In this document: positions 25,937 through 38,990 of the stretch, one piece after another
Numbering within the stretch: position 1 is the stretch's first letter
How the letters are laid out: the number at the start of each line of letters is the position of its first letter
From: Euwallacea fornicatus
Taxonomy: Eukaryota; Arthropoda; Insecta; Coleoptera; Curculionidae
DNA length: 64,000 bases
Reading direction: 5' to 3'
Assembly (NCBI RefSeq): GCF_040115645.1
Contig: NC_089543.1
Coordinates: 3,162,001 to 3,226,000, forward strand
Notes under the pieces: generated by a model
Told to the model about the DNA's origin: nothing
What the model saw: the letters and a program-made list of their open reading frames with translations, nothing else
Database searches by the model: none
Made by a program: the position numbers and the translations under genes

Positions 25937-26220
25937 GTAAGTTAAGGTGTTGTTTCATACGTTCGAGGCATCCTTTGGCTCGTGTCAAATATACTGGCAG
26001 AAACCCGAACGTGTCGAACTTCAAACGTTCCATACTGGAAGTCTGTCTGATCACGACACGCGACGCCCTAAGTATCCACATGTCCAGCATTTGAAGGCAT
26101 CCGAATGTGGTATTTAGTTTATTGTCACCAAACTGATTACTTTTCAATACATGAAATATTGCGCATTGCTCGAATAGAGCGTAAGTGTAGCTGTAGTATT
26201 TCGCTGAGGAAGTCCTAATC

Positions 26221-26356
26221 CTAAGCATGAGCTGTGGGTTTGTATAGGACAATGATTTCCATTTCAGCTTTTTCAATTTGGTTGGAGTGGACGTTTGGGC
26301 CTGCCTGGAAGTTAGTTACAATAATTTCATCTATGTTGGTCTTGACGTAGTTTGCC
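26221..26356 (-). other. Orphan terminal-exon candidate
   Basis: On the minus strand, an acceptor (ATTCTGTAG) is followed by 44 open codons with ordinary coding-like composition and a TAG stop at 26221-26223. The peptide includes NIDEIIVTNFQAG and EMEIIVLYKP. No family is recognised and no upstream exon was found. It could also be a processed pseudogene fragment. Confidence 0.25.
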
Positions 26357-26620
26357 CTACAGAATTTTTGATGGAAAATTGCCCCCTCTAAGAGGTAAAT
26401 TTACACTTTACGCTATGAAACTAAATCATTACAAAGATGTTTGAACATAGTCACAACGAATAATCTGAAACAAAATTAAATTCACATGAATGTCATCTAC
26501 TAGTTCACCTGGATAATCGTCTTTCACACTCTGTAAATCAGCATACGTTCAAAATAGGACGAAAAATGATTCAACAATCAAAGTTTCTCAACATTTCAAC
26601 ATATAACAATCTGATGAATT

Positions 26621-26639
26621 TTCTCTCTCTCTCTCTCTA
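26621..26639 (+). repeat. CT dinucleotide microsatellite
   Basis: Nine to ten uninterrupted TC/CT units. Confidence 0.9.
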
Positions 26640-27481
26640 TCTTCTCGAGAAACAGTAATTTTGCATCCGTGATTTTATAACAAATATTAAACAATTCTTG
26701 TTGTTCGATTTTCCGCAATGTTTGGCTCTCATTTAAATTTTAATTACTCAGGGCTATTATTAGTATAGAGCACTTCCATAACTTTCCCACTATTCGATAA
26801 ACTTTTTATTTAATTAATTCCAGAATAAAACTAAACGATTTGCCCTTAAAATTCAAGCCTTTCTGGCTTTCTTTGAAGCACACAAGCGGTCTGGAAATCA
26901 AAACGTAGTTTAATTGTTTGTGGGTCGATTGTAAAGTTTTGTAATTACCATCAGATATCAATAATCAGAATGAAGGAAAACCAATTAAAAAGTTGAGCCA
27001 GGATCTTATTTGCGACATTCTGCCCTCACTTCCGGAATTTTGAATATTAGATGTGCCCAATTTCTTGATATGTTAGGTTTTGATGAAAAACTGATGGGGA
27101 AAACTTTCATGGGTTTTCGTTATTTCCCTTGGAATTCCCAACACACTTCCAGTAAATGTATCCTAATTAACTGTTTTATCGGTTTGACGTTTTTCTTTGC
27201 AAAAACTGCTTAATTGCCTCGAGCCATGTCATTAAGGAGATGTTCTTCTCGAGTGCAGCAAATAAATTTTACGCATCCTAAGACTAATGACTAATTTCGA
27301 AGAATTTCAGAGAAGATCGTTAACGCTATTGCGCTTTATTAGAACCAAAATTGTAAAATCGATCTTATAATTGGCAATTTAAGTTAAACGCCTCGAGAGC
27401 ATCATGTTTGGGCCTGATTACGGCCAAAATAAACGGGGCTACGGCCACAATCTGTGCCAGATCTTTTGAGTTATTTTGCGA

Positions 27482-27504
27482 TTTTGCAGCTTATTGCTGC
27501 AAAA
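27482..27504. repeat. Perfect 9-bp stem hairpin
   Basis: TTTTGCAGC and GCTGCAAAA flank a five-base TTATT loop. No adjacent gene. Confidence 0.5.
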
Positions 27505-29521
27505 TCCAGTATTACTGCGGTCTTAAGCTTTTCCTATGTCGGAGCTGCTGTTTTATTTATCCCAAAAACGGTTCTTGATGGCTCTCCAGCCCAACACTAG
27601 AGTTAAATTCAAAGTGCATGCGATTTCACTTGCACTAACTTTGAATAATTATTTTATGTGGTAATTGCTACTTTTCAAGCTTTCCCCTAAATTCAAAAGC
27701 GGGGTGTACTGGGAATGATTTTCAAACAAAAAGGGAGCATTTAATCTGTGTAAACACAGAGGACTAAATTAATCATTCCTTGTCGGAGTGGAAACCGATT
27801 TCAATATCCTCCCTAAGGTTCGTCCGCAAAATATAAATCGTTATATGCAAGTGACGTTTTCCTAAACATTAGCGAACTGGAAAATTCGGGTTGCGCATTA
27901 CACTAAAGTTCATTTTCGGAAAAAAAGTTTCCATGCTTTGAGGATCTCAGCTTTTAAAACTAGATTATCTGCTTATTTATTTACAGTTCGCAAACTAATT
28001 AAAAGTACTCTAGTAGAAAGTGCATATAGTATGTCAGAAGTATAAAACTCCTTTTAATCTGTTGACTCTACCAAGAAAAGTAATTTTCGAAGGGTTGGCA
28101 AAGTCCGCGATCCCATGTAATCTTAAGCACTAGACATTTGAACTTGTTTCCATTGTTCTAGTCATTGAAGCTTTGCACTTCATTGTCTATGCAGTCATTG
28201 CCTTAATTCTCCATTAAAAGTCGATGGAAAAATCAAATGGGTTCTGAACTTTAGCAAATTTAAAGAAGGAGGATCGGCGTTCTTATGGTTATCCAGGTGA
28301 GTTGACATGAGAATGGGGTCAACAAAAACCTATTACTATTAGAGTAGTTCTAAGTGAATGTATGCAAAAAGTTCTCAAAAGATTTGCCAGTGAAATCTCT
28401 GCAAACGGGATTACGAAATTTGATGATTCTGTGCGAGACTTCAACACTGAAATAAAAGTGTATTTTTTGAAAATTCTTGGCTCCTTAATGCTGTATCTAC
28501 GTTCGCAAAACACAAGTGCAAAAAACCAGTTGCAATGTTACCCCAAAAACAAACATTGAGTGATATTTGATACTTCGTGGTTTATATTTATTAACATTTC
28601 TCAAACTGAACTAGAAGTATTTAAATGAAATTTCCTCTGGAACTTTACTACTAAAATATTCAATCTCTGTCAAGATAACGTCCTATAAATCATAATTGAA
28701 TACATTTCGTGCAAGTATTCTCCATTATTCAATTTAAATGATATTGAATAATTAGTTGGGAAATATGAGTTAGTTATTTGATTGAAGACTACTAACTTAG
28801 AGGGTTTCATTCTCAGGATATACACATATACACAAAATCGAGGGGGGAAAATCCGCCTTGACCTAAAACAAAATGAACAATAATACCACTTTTATATATA
28901 TTGATAGCTGGAAACATGAATAAAGGTAGAGTTGGAAAATCTATGGAGGCAGCGCTGATAAGGTGGTGAGATTGAAAGAAATGGAAAAGGATGACATCAG
29001 ATTTCTAGTTCCTTGTGTATAGTAAAAGAATTTAGGAAATATAGCTATAGCGACGGGAACAATGGAAAACAATCACATTATCAATTGTTGCAATTTTGTT
29101 TCATTCCTCTTCCAAAATCACGGCTTGAAATGCCAAAAATCTCTGCATAACCAAACAATGTAGTTTTTTTTTACCCTTCGAACCCTACAGAGCGTATAAT
29201 TGAAACCCAATCAAAACCGAAAGTTCGGTTATTCTCAATCAAAAATTTATGAAATTAAAACGGAAGAAGGAATCGGAAAGGACGCGACTGGTTTAACAAC
29301 AACGACTTTTAATTCAAAACGTAGGTCTTAATCATCAATCAAAAGCAAAGCTAATTCAAGCTCAGGAGCTTTTAATCAGCAGAAAGCTAAATTAAAATTT
29401 TAATGAACAAAATTAAAGTCTGGTTAGAACCCCCTGTTTATTATTAACATTGTGGAAATTTGGTTAAAATTTAATACCAAAAGTTTGCAACAAAATTAAA
29501 TTGATTTTAGATTCCGTACTC

Positions 29522-29570
29522 ACCTGGAAATTGCAGTTCGATTGTCGTCCCAAAATGTGGATTCAGCTCT
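29522..29570 (-). other. Weak internal exon candidate
   Basis: On the minus strand, TTTCAAAG is followed by about 48 bases and then a strong donor (TTCCAG|GTGAGT at 29517-29527). It could be a small or alternative 5' exon of the minus-strand LRR gene. Only the donor is convincing. Confidence 0.2.
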
Positions 29571-32170
29571 TTGAAAGGAATTTTTACTTTAGACTCTGTC
29601 TAAACTTTGAATATCGTTGCTAAATTTAGACTAAAAATTGACACCATTACAATGTTACATCTACAGACAATGACATACGTGATACATATCGCATTACCCT
29701 ATTACCTGGATTAATGATTACGAGTTTACAACATGCATCTGTCATGAAACTAGATATTTTATATGCATTTAAATATAGTAATTAATATATTAATTACATG
29801 CCAAAGTCAGGCATTTGTTTACCTTCACCGACATACATTTAGGTTGGCATTGTAATTGTCTTTATTGTTTGTTATGATGGTTAGCGTAATTTAATGACGC
29901 ATTCGGATCATAGGATAGTTCAAGAAATCATGTACAAGTTATGCTAGCGACCTTGAAGAGTGTTAATTTTTGGTTGCCGGTTGATGACGTTGATTCAAAG
30001 TCAGTTCGACATAGTAGTGATATACATACATATGTAGGCAGGTAAATAATAAAAGGATCATTTCTCATGTTTCTGTTCTAATTATCGAGCAACGAGGAAA
30101 ATTAAGCACATCTCAAACAATACTACTTTTCATGAAGCTATAAAAGCGAAAACTACAATGTTCTATACAACTGAACAGGTAATTCATTCTAATAGACGAA
30201 GTAGCTATTCCATAATTGTCAGGAAACATGGGAAATTGTTAAGACTCCCTCCGGTCTCATTAATGAAATCATAATTGAAACAGAATCTAGTGAGACACAT
30301 TTTTAGATATTTCCCTCATCATAGTTATTAGGGTATTTCAGACAATCAAATTTCCCATTTCTTCAATATAATTTTTCATTTGAGCCAACTGGCATTAACT
30401 TGAAACCCGCAAAGGAGACATGGACTCGTAAATCCTCAAATTTTTCTTTGGAACCGAAATTAAACCATAACGCAAACTTTTCCATTTCTTGTTTAATAAA
30501 TTTTCCCAGAACAACATTAAAAATTTAAGCAGCTATACTTTCCGTTCCTAAAAGCGTGCGTTTTTGATATCGCATCCTGAATCATCAAAAACAAACCATT
30601 TTCGAGGTTAAAAAACTGTGGAAAATGGGCTTTTCCCCGACTTTGATGTATTATACTAGTCAACGCATTACATTATTTATCGACCTCGAATATTTTAGCA
30701 CTGCGACGGAAAGTCACGGTCTGATGTTAAATAATGCCTAAATACTTTAAAAAAATATTCACCCAATTCAAAATATATGTGAAGATGCATAAATTTGCCA
30801 CAATATCTTTATGGACTAGTGAAGCAATTTTCGAACACGTAGCTGTTAATCTGTTCAACATTCGACTACCTTATGAGTAAAAAATTAATGGAGGTCATTT
30901 TACACGTAAACAAAACAACAATAGGGAACATTCTAACAACCGTTGATTTTTCTCATCTCCATCAGTTGTAGCAATCTAAGAATGCATATATGGTTAACAA
31001 TAAATACTATAATACTATTGTCTAGACCGTGCGATGAAAACTACAAGCACCCACTTAGTTTATTGGGTATATAAATTTTTTTGCAACCTCCAGGATGGTC
31101 CCATTACAGCTTGTTACAGACAATAGCTTAAAGTGCTTAGGAAGCTGCTGCTAAGGAGCAAAAATAGCAGCATTTAAATTTTTATGACTCACATATTCAA
31201 GTAATTACGGTTAACTACAGTGCAGTGGAAAATCTAGTGATTATACTTAGTTTTCTCAAGCTATGAGTTTACAACGACTTCCATTATTTCGTTTATAATA
31301 AGCTCAAGTTTTCGCGAATATCGATAAATAAGTATTAAATAAATTATAGACATGTTAATTAATTTCAAAACAGCAATGCGTGAATAGCCACAATTAGGCA
31401 CAAACTGGGACACTTTTCGACGTCTCAGTTTTGCCACGTAACTTCTGCATGACTGATATTAGATTAAGCGTGTAAGACGGATTAAATCTTCTGTGGCGAC
31501 ATTCACAAATATTTCGAAAAGCTCTTATACCAGTACGTGATTGATTGATTTTACTAAAGCTTCTATATGGGAGCTAGAAACCTGCATTTAACTTCCTAGT
31601 ACCACCAACACTATGGTACGATCTAGAGTAATTATATGTATACGTAAAAAAGCCATCGATATTTCGTAAAAGTGTCATGTGTTCGATAATATGCACTTTT
31701 ACTTTGTAGGATTCATAAAAAGTAATTCATTTGAGTATTACATAAGTTTTATGTTCAAGTTGTTAAATCAGGTATAATATTATGGTGGTACGAACGCGAT
31801 ATAGGTAGGATATTGGCTGTAAAATGGTCTAGAAGAAGGATGATGAGATTAAAAATATGTTCAGGTTAATATAATCAGAATTTCTGATATTCGAATTAAA
31901 TTCTATTTAAATAACGTATCCTATTTTTATTTACATCCCTTTCAAAAATATATCTTTGTTTGCGTGACGATCTTTCAAATTTGGTGCGTCGCCTTAAAAT
32001 ATTGCTCTTATCAAGTTATTTAAGGAATATTTATACTTAGAACTGCTTTAAACATACTTTAAACTTGATAAAAAAACATTTTGTTTTCATAAAAAAACAT
32101 ATTCAAAGAACACAGGAACTGAGACTACTCACCCTGAAGGTAAAATTAGAGAAGTGGTTTATCGATTATA

Positions 32171-32853
32171 TTATATTGCAAGTGAATCCCCTCCCCACAC
32201 AATTCACACCGATAAGCGAAACGAAAAGTACGGATATATTCCGGATTGCAGAGCCCCAGTTCAGGGGATACCCGACCCATTTTTTGCGTGATGCCACTGA
32301 TGCCAGAATGCGTCGACAGATCACTTTTTTTGAGTCTTATAGTCGACACCTAAGCATTTATTAAATCATCTACAGACGCACGTTATAAACTTTTTAGGCT
32401 CAAAACTGTTCTACAATGTTATTTTTTGTTCAACCCCTCTTCATAGAGCTATATCTGAGCAAAACACGTTAATTAAGTGGATGGACAACAGACATATTTT
32501 ATTAACATTTTTTGAATTAACGATCGTCAATTTCTGTCAAGAACAACATGATATAAATCTCAAAAACGCACATTTTCGTGTTACATTGAAGGATTTTTTA
32601 TGATTTTTTTAATTTTTACATGTTTTTTTAATCATAATTTTAACCATAACATCTGTTTTAAAATACTTAGATATCGACTCAAAAAACTGGTACATTCATC
32701 TATCCATGCGTTCTGGCAACGCGACAGTGGGAGACGCCGCAAAATGAATCGGGTATTCCCCAAACTCGGACTCCGGAATAGAACAGGACTTTTCGTTGCT
32801 TTCAAGCATGAATTGAACGGGAAAGGGATATAATGGGAACTTGCAATGTAATG
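32171..32853. repeat. Inverted repeat with about 195-bp arms
   Basis: Left arm 32171-32366 and right arm 32657-32853 are diverged reverse complements. They share, in order, TTGCAAGT, AACGAAAAGT, TATTCCGGA, GG-ATACCCGA-CCATTTT, TGCCAGAA and TTTTTTGAGTC-TA. The 290-bp spacer is AT-rich. Each arm is an open frame of 60-100 codons, but the peptides match no family and look like by-products of the repeat. Confidence 0.7.
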
Positions 32854-33028
32854 GATAAACGACCACAGTCATTGTACCTTTCGAGTGAACAATCTCTGTC
32901 TTTGCGTTCTCGGAATATACTTTTTTATGAAAACCAAGTGGTTTTTTAAGCTTAAGCTCAGTTTAAAATGTAGTGTAAAACTCTAGACTTGATTGAAATA
33001 AAGTTTAAAAACAAATAGATTTAAACAT

Positions 33029-33380
33029 AACAAATTTGTGGTGGATGGAAGGTTTACTATTTACGTAAAATAGTTACGAGAATGGTCACCCTGAGATTCA
33101 TTGACGCAGAGGCTTTGTTTGAATTATTCCAGTTTTTAAAGTTCCCTTTCCTGTACTTCTATTCTGTTTTTTGTCATGCCATTAAATAAACACACTTTCT
33201 CTCCGTCACTGTTCGCTATTCATTCAATATGCAGATTTTACTATTTATGTACAAAGTTTCTGTTAACGCCTTTCGCGTTGTGTGGCAAAACTCGCCCTAT
33301 CCCCGCCACTGTTCCATGCTCAATGAGGAAAACTTTACTATTTGTACAGAACAGTTAGGAGAATATTCACCTTGGAATTC
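33029..33380 (+). repeat. Three diverged direct repeats
   Basis: Units near 33029-33100, 33203-33265 and 33306-33380 share a TTTACTATTT(A/G)(C/T)GTA core. The first and last also share GTTA-GAGAAT-TTCACC. They are spaced irregularly and lie about 180 bases after the 32-kb inverted repeat. Confidence 0.45.
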
Positions 33381-34105
33381 TATGGTGTAGATCGTGTATT
33401 AAAGTATTGGTAAATACGCTTATTTCGGGATATTTAGAAATCCTAAAAAGTGCCCTTGACGTCATATCGGAGTGACGCTCGAAATTCTAGCTTGCCGTTC
33501 GGGCACTTTGGATTTCTTCTGAATGCAATGGGGAATCCGAAATCTATTTAGACTATTAGTATAATTTCTTGTTGTAATTAAATAAGGCTTTCCTTCCCGT
33601 TTTGCATCCTCCATTTTAAAATGTTTGACCATATTTCTACACAAAAGCGCATGCCGGAATTAAGGGTTTTCAAATTCCGGTACACATAATAAACAATTCT
33701 AGGTAAGTCATTTTGTAACCGCGGCAATTATATTACTTTGTTTAAATATTCTTCGGATTGAAGCAAATTGCCATAATTTCACGGTTGGATTGTAATTATT
33801 ATTGCCAGCACGCAACTGTTTCAGATAACTCACTTGGCACAATTTCGGGAGGGAAATATTTGTTTTTATCTACTAATTAACAAAAAGCCTTAAGCGTGTT
33901 TTCCTTCAGTTACATTTACAAAAACCCCACAACCGCATTCAATTTCCGCCCTTCTGAATCAAGCTTTCGTCTGCGCGCGCAGCCGGCAAAAGGCTGTTTT
34001 AACTGAAACTTTTAACCTATAACTCAGTTTCAGTGACAGCTGTTCTAATGGCCGTTTCCGCACGCCCTAAAATAAGCGAACTGACATCCAAAATATCGCA
34101 CTTAC

Positions 34106-34333
34106 CTTATTTAATTAATTTAAGTGAAACACTAATAATGGCAACAAATGTAATTCACTTGGCGCATGACTACACGTTAACAACGATAAACATAGGAATA
34201 ACCAAAACGTTAACGTGCGCTTTCTCGAGGTTGCTGGGTTGTCCACGTTCGTCAAATATCGACCCGAACTCGGATTCGGGAGGTTTCGCTTAACATAACT
34301 GGAGTCGGCGATGTGAAGCTGACCTACCTCACT
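34106..34333 (-). other. Putative 5' UTR exon on minus strand
   Basis: On the minus strand this 228-base segment runs from an initiator-like GCAGTG (A at 34333) to a consensus donor AAG|GTAAGT at 34106. It is GC-richer than its surroundings and contains only a 14-codon upstream open frame. The nearest downstream minus-strand gene with a non-coding 5' splice acceptor is the LRR gene whose ATG is at 19494. Linking them requires a 14.6-kb intron, which is inference. Confidence 0.4.
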
Positions 34334-34357
34334 GCTAACTACCAGCTCACCTTAGCA

Positions 34358-34365
34358 CTATATAG
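34358..34365 (-). promoter_or_regulatory. TATA-box candidate
   Basis: CTATATAG sits 31 bases upstream of an initiator-like GCAGTG and just upstream of an exon-like segment with a strong donor. TATA-to-start spacing is ideal for an arthropod promoter. The motif is palindromic, so orientation is inferred from the downstream donor. Confidence 0.4.
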
Positions 34366-35204
34366 TCAGCGGTCCGATGTTACCCCCAAGCATTGCTGTT
34401 GAGAATTCAAATTTTGAGTATTAGACGTGAAAAAACAATTCCATTATCGGCAGGGGGTCCATACTTTGTCAAATGTTTCATGCAAAATTTCTTCAAAGTG
34501 TGGGTATGTTTATGTCTTGCCACAACCCTATAACCGTAAAATGTTGCACAATAAAACCTGCATCTATAACTCACAATGCGTTGCGAAACTTTCCCGTTGC
34601 ACAAAATATATCAGACAATTTTGAAACTAATCAAACATTTGCGCAACGCATCAAACATTGCCATACATTGGAAAATGATTGCGTAACTGCATGTGTTGCA
34701 CAATTTGTCTGATAACGAATGGGATCCTTTAAGGTAAACATTTGAGTGATTCAAGACAGCTAAACATGTTAAAGCGAGATGCAGTTTGCTTTATTTATTA
34801 ATATCTTCGTCGGAATTTTTACAGTGGAAATATTGTATTTTCATTTAAGGTAAAAATACCCCTGTAACTTTTGCATTTATAACCCGATTTAAAATAATCA
34901 AGGCTCAAAAGATAGAGAATAAAAAGCTTTATTTAAGATGTAAAAATTGTTTTCTAACTCAACCGACTAACGTCTACTACTATTTATTTTTTCTGTTAAA
35001 AATGAAAAAAAAAGACTGGGATGTTTTTTGGAAAAAATAAGCACGCCACTGAAATCAGAATTATTTAAAATAGGTACGTTGAAAATTTCATAAAAAAATA
35101 ATAATTATTAAATATTTCAGAGAAATTTATTATATAATTGCAGACGATATTATTTTATCAAGATAGCCATAAAAACAAATAAAACATAAAGTAAATAAAC
35201 TAAT

Positions 35205-35545
35205 ATATTAAATCTTGAAAACTCGCACTAAGCGACTCTTTAATTTAATGCATTTATTGTGCCTTTTTAAAATATTCCTTTCGACATTTTTCAGTACTTG
35301 TGGAGTTATTTCCTCACAAGCTTTGCGTATGCGGGTTCGAAAATCTTCAATATCGTGAGGACGCGATTTGCATATAAACTTTATTTTGAATCGCACCCTA
35401 CAGAAAAAAATCTAGGGACGTAAAATCGGGAAATCTAGGTGGCCGTTCGATTTATGGACTATTACGGCCTATCCACTTATATTTCAAACTTTAAATATTA
35501 TCTTACACAAATGGAATTACAAACAGGACTGTCATCTCATTGAAA
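35205..35545 (-). pseudogene. Dead mariner/Tc1-type transposase C-terminal fragment
   Basis: Reading the minus strand from 35545 down gives, in pieces, a degraded QQDGAP-like block, VR*YLKFEI, KWIGRNSP*IER, PPRFPDFTSLDFFL, a stop where tryptophan is expected, and GAIQNKVY. After a frame change come CKSRPHDIEDF, RKACEEITPQVL and NVERNILKR. This is the familiar end of the DDE domain of insect mariner/Tc1-superfamily transposases (PPRSPDLTPLDFFLWG, then a helical tail). At least four stops and one frameshift make it inactive. The catalytic first aspartate region and the terminal inverted repeats were not located. Confidence 0.75.
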
Positions 35546-38229
35546 ATAGAAGTTTTTCAAATAAGTGAATGTCAAATCATCCAAAACGTTCATTGCTTTT
35601 TGTTAAAGAAATTCAAGAAAATTTGGTCCATTTAGGTTTCCAACCAAAAAGAAATAAGTTTGACATTTATCTTTCAATTTAATTGGTTTGAATTTGTGTT
35701 TTCAACTATCTTACTGAAATAATATTGCTTACAACTACAAAATAAACTTACCTGAAATGATCAATAATTGTTATTTTTTGATGAAATTTAGTACGTACCC
35801 AAGAATGTTTAATTTAATGGTATGCTTATTTTTTTACAAAAAAAATGCCCCAATCCTTTTTTCCGAATTTGGACATAAAAAATCTTTTGAGTCTTGCTTC
35901 TGTAAAATCAAGTTATAAATGCAAAAATCCCAGGGATGTTTCAATACTAAAAAGGGTCACACTGTACATCATTAGTATGGCGATATTCTTATGTCGCTAC
36001 GCTAAATGTTGCTTGTAGTGAGGAGAAGGCTGCTGCTCCCCCTGGACACGCTGCTGTTTTGATTCTTTTTTTTTATTGGGCACATTTCAGTAAATTTCGA
36101 AGTAAAAAATTATTTTAAAACCTTTCTTTATCCCACCAATCCTTCCTCTTCTGGTCAAACTCCAAACGACAAGTAAAACAGACAAAGGAAAAGTTGAAAA
36201 ATTCTGCCAATTTCCAGCGAAATACACTGAGCTATGAGGTTCGCCTTCAATTTATTTGGAAATATAAATGAAAGCAAATTTATTACGTTTACCACAAACG
36301 AACTTTCCGGTAAAGTGTAGTTGTGCCGCACATAAATAGTGCGCCTTCGTAGTTCGAAAGTTGGTCGATTTAAAGCCCATCTATAGGGTTTCCGTTCGCC
36401 TTATAGTCTTTCTGTTGAATCATTTTCTCGCCAACAGTTTTACACCCATTTAACGATATCGGAGGCATTAGAATAATGCTCTTCAAGAGAATATAAATTT
36501 AGTGGCGTTTAAGCATAATGCGAGCTATGTGTGACCTGCTTTCCTTAACATTTTGTCCTTTTTCTCGAGCAAGAAAAATGGACTGGCATGCACAGAAATG
36601 GCATATATCAAACAAAGTCTATAGCTACATGACTCATGTAAGTATACGTAGCCCAACTTTATCTACTTTGACACTTTAAATTTGCAAAAAAAGCAGAATA
36701 ATGGGCCATGTAGGTTTTAGTAGATTGAATTTTTTAGAGTTCCCATTATCTTCCGCGACTTAATTTCCGGTTTGTATATTTTTGGAAGTGGAATTTTTGC
36801 CGAATCAATTAGCTTAGCGAAGCGCAAAAAGTAAGTTGGAAGTTATTAAAAATGTAAGAATTTTTCCTTGAATTAGTGAGGAGCCTTAATTATCCATTCT
36901 GTTTTGAAAACAGTTTAACCCAAGAAGGAAGACTTAAAAGACTTCTTAAAACCATTACTATTTAAAATGATAATTTTCTGCGCCAGTTGGGAATAAGGAA
37001 TTTCTCATACAAAGCCACAAACCCAAACTTCATGCTTGTCAAATACCTCCTAAAGTTTACCGACATTCTTGACACCACTTAATTCAATAGCTTTATAGTT
37101 AGCAGTGTGTTTAAAGTTTGTAAAACTTTGACGAGAATTATCGAGAACAAACCAATTGTGTTACTAAGCGAAAATGAGGTTTCTCTCGCAGAACTTCAAA
37201 GAACTTTCCCAATTTAAATAATATAAATTTTTTCAGGCCTTTTAAACATAGTTACTGTCATCCAAAATGTACTTGGCAGTATTTAAGAATAAAGGTAGGG
37301 AAAAAGACGAGAGAAACGATTCCGTCAATGGGTTTTACACACCAATCAAGTTTCATACATCAAGAAAACGATCTCACAATTGACAGGCAAGAAATATAAA
37401 AATGGAAGATATAAGGTGTACCTATCGACTTGTTTCCAATATAATGGCACATTTACGACGTCGTCGAGTGTCTTTCCTGCTCTATAGCATTATCATTACA
37501 TTTATTTACTTTCCAGGTTTCAAATCTTGTACCTGGATTTGGAAAACAGCTTTTGTAAATCTCTTTAGAGTAACGAAGGTATATTTCCATGTTTCTTTCC
37601 ATTGAAACTGCGGATGATGTAAATACGATTTGATGATCATTACTTGCTACTAAGGCTATGAATGTTACTGCTAAATAGTACACGTTTAACTTTACGGTCA
37701 CATATCAAAGAACTGCTCTAATTCCCTCCACCTTGCCACAACCCTTTATTGAAGGGATTTCTATTTCGTTTAGTAAACATGCAAACGATACGTTTTGAAG
37801 CTGCTTAGACTGTCGGAAAAATACACACGTCTTGTGAATTAAATGGGAGTTTTACCTTGTCATCAACAGATGAGTTGCTCAGTAAAGAAATAATAGGCTG
37901 CATTGAGAAAGTTTGTTGATGTTTGCTCGTAGGTTTATACATAATTCTATTATCTTGGGCAGATTCATTTGATGTAACATAAATTGCTTTTTTCTGTTTC
38001 AGCAAACACACAAAGGATTTGCCTATTAAAATTAGTTGTGGGAAATGGAAGAGGAAAAACGTAATTATTACTACTTTAGAAGGGATAAATTGAAGGAATT
38101 TTGGAAATATGTTTCTTTTTTTTTATTTCAAATGGCTTAAAATACAGAAGAGTTAAAATTGTGAGCAGAATACAAATATGATATATGATATTTGGGGCTA
38201 TTCACTTGAGACATGTCGTACGGTATATG

Positions 38230-38990
38230 TACAGAGAGCACCAAAAGTTTCGTATAAATTTGTTAAAAATTGAAGGAAATATTTTTCATGAAAATGTTAG
38301 AACACGTCAAATATTGTTTTTAGTTGTGTACTTTTTGACATGACAGACATGTATACAAAGTTGCCTATGTAGTATATAAATGTACTTTTTCATTTTTTCC
38401 TTTTAGAACCTCATGTATAGTATCACGTTTTAGAGTTCTTTGAGGAATTCGGAACATAACTATATCTAAACTCAACAGTTATTGAAATATATGCGCAATA
38501 TTGCAATTAGAGTGGCCTACTAGATAGCGTGACCTCACCTCTATGGACTTTTTTTATGAGATTATCCGAAAAATAGAGTGCATTTAAATAAACCACATAA
38601 TATAGAAGAGTTAAAAAATAAAATGACTCAAAAAACTCAACAAATACCTCCTCAAACGATAAAAAAAATTCTTGAGGAACCTGAATTGCAACTTGCCCAC
38701 TGTCAAGTTAGTTTAGGTTAAAGTTAGGCTAACAAGGCAGAGGTCGAACATTAAATACATTAGTTTATTCTCAAAGAACTTAAAAGTGTTATAATATATA
38801 CAGAGTTCCACAAGAAAAAAATGAAAAAATACATTTATCTACTACATGGGTAATCCTATATATGTGGCTGTTACGTCAAAAAATACACAATTAAAACAAT
38901 ATTTGACGTGTTGCAGGATTTTCATGAAAAACGTTTCCTTCAATTTTTAATGAATTTATGCAGGACTTTTGGTCTTTTAAGTATAATTTC
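38230..38990. repeat. About 760-bp imperfect palindrome (foldback/MITE-like)
   Basis: The two halves are diverged reverse complements centred near 38.61 kb. Matching blocks from outside inwards are CCAAAAGT, GTTAAAAATTGAAGGAAA, TTTTTCATGAAAAT, ACACGTCAAATATTGTTTT, GTGTA-TTTTTGAC, a TATGTAGTA-ATAAATGTA block, TTTTTCATTTTTT and AGTTCTTTGAG. The sequence is unrelated to the 20.6-kb palindrome. No open frame of note occurs inside. Confidence 0.8.

Larger units (their letters stand above)
19504..34105. other. Long gene-poor interval, possible 5' intron of LRR gene
   Basis: No complete gene is visible. If the promoter-like exon at 34106-34333 belongs to the minus-strand LRR gene, this is its 14.6-kb first intron. 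It contains two heat-shock-element-like motifs, a ~1.1-kb palindrome, smaller inverted repeats, a CT microsatellite, a 20-bp perfect palindrome (29778-29797), a third inverted repeat at 32.2-32.9 kb, diverged direct repeats at 33.0-33.4 kb, and three orphan exon candidates. Confidence 0.45.
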
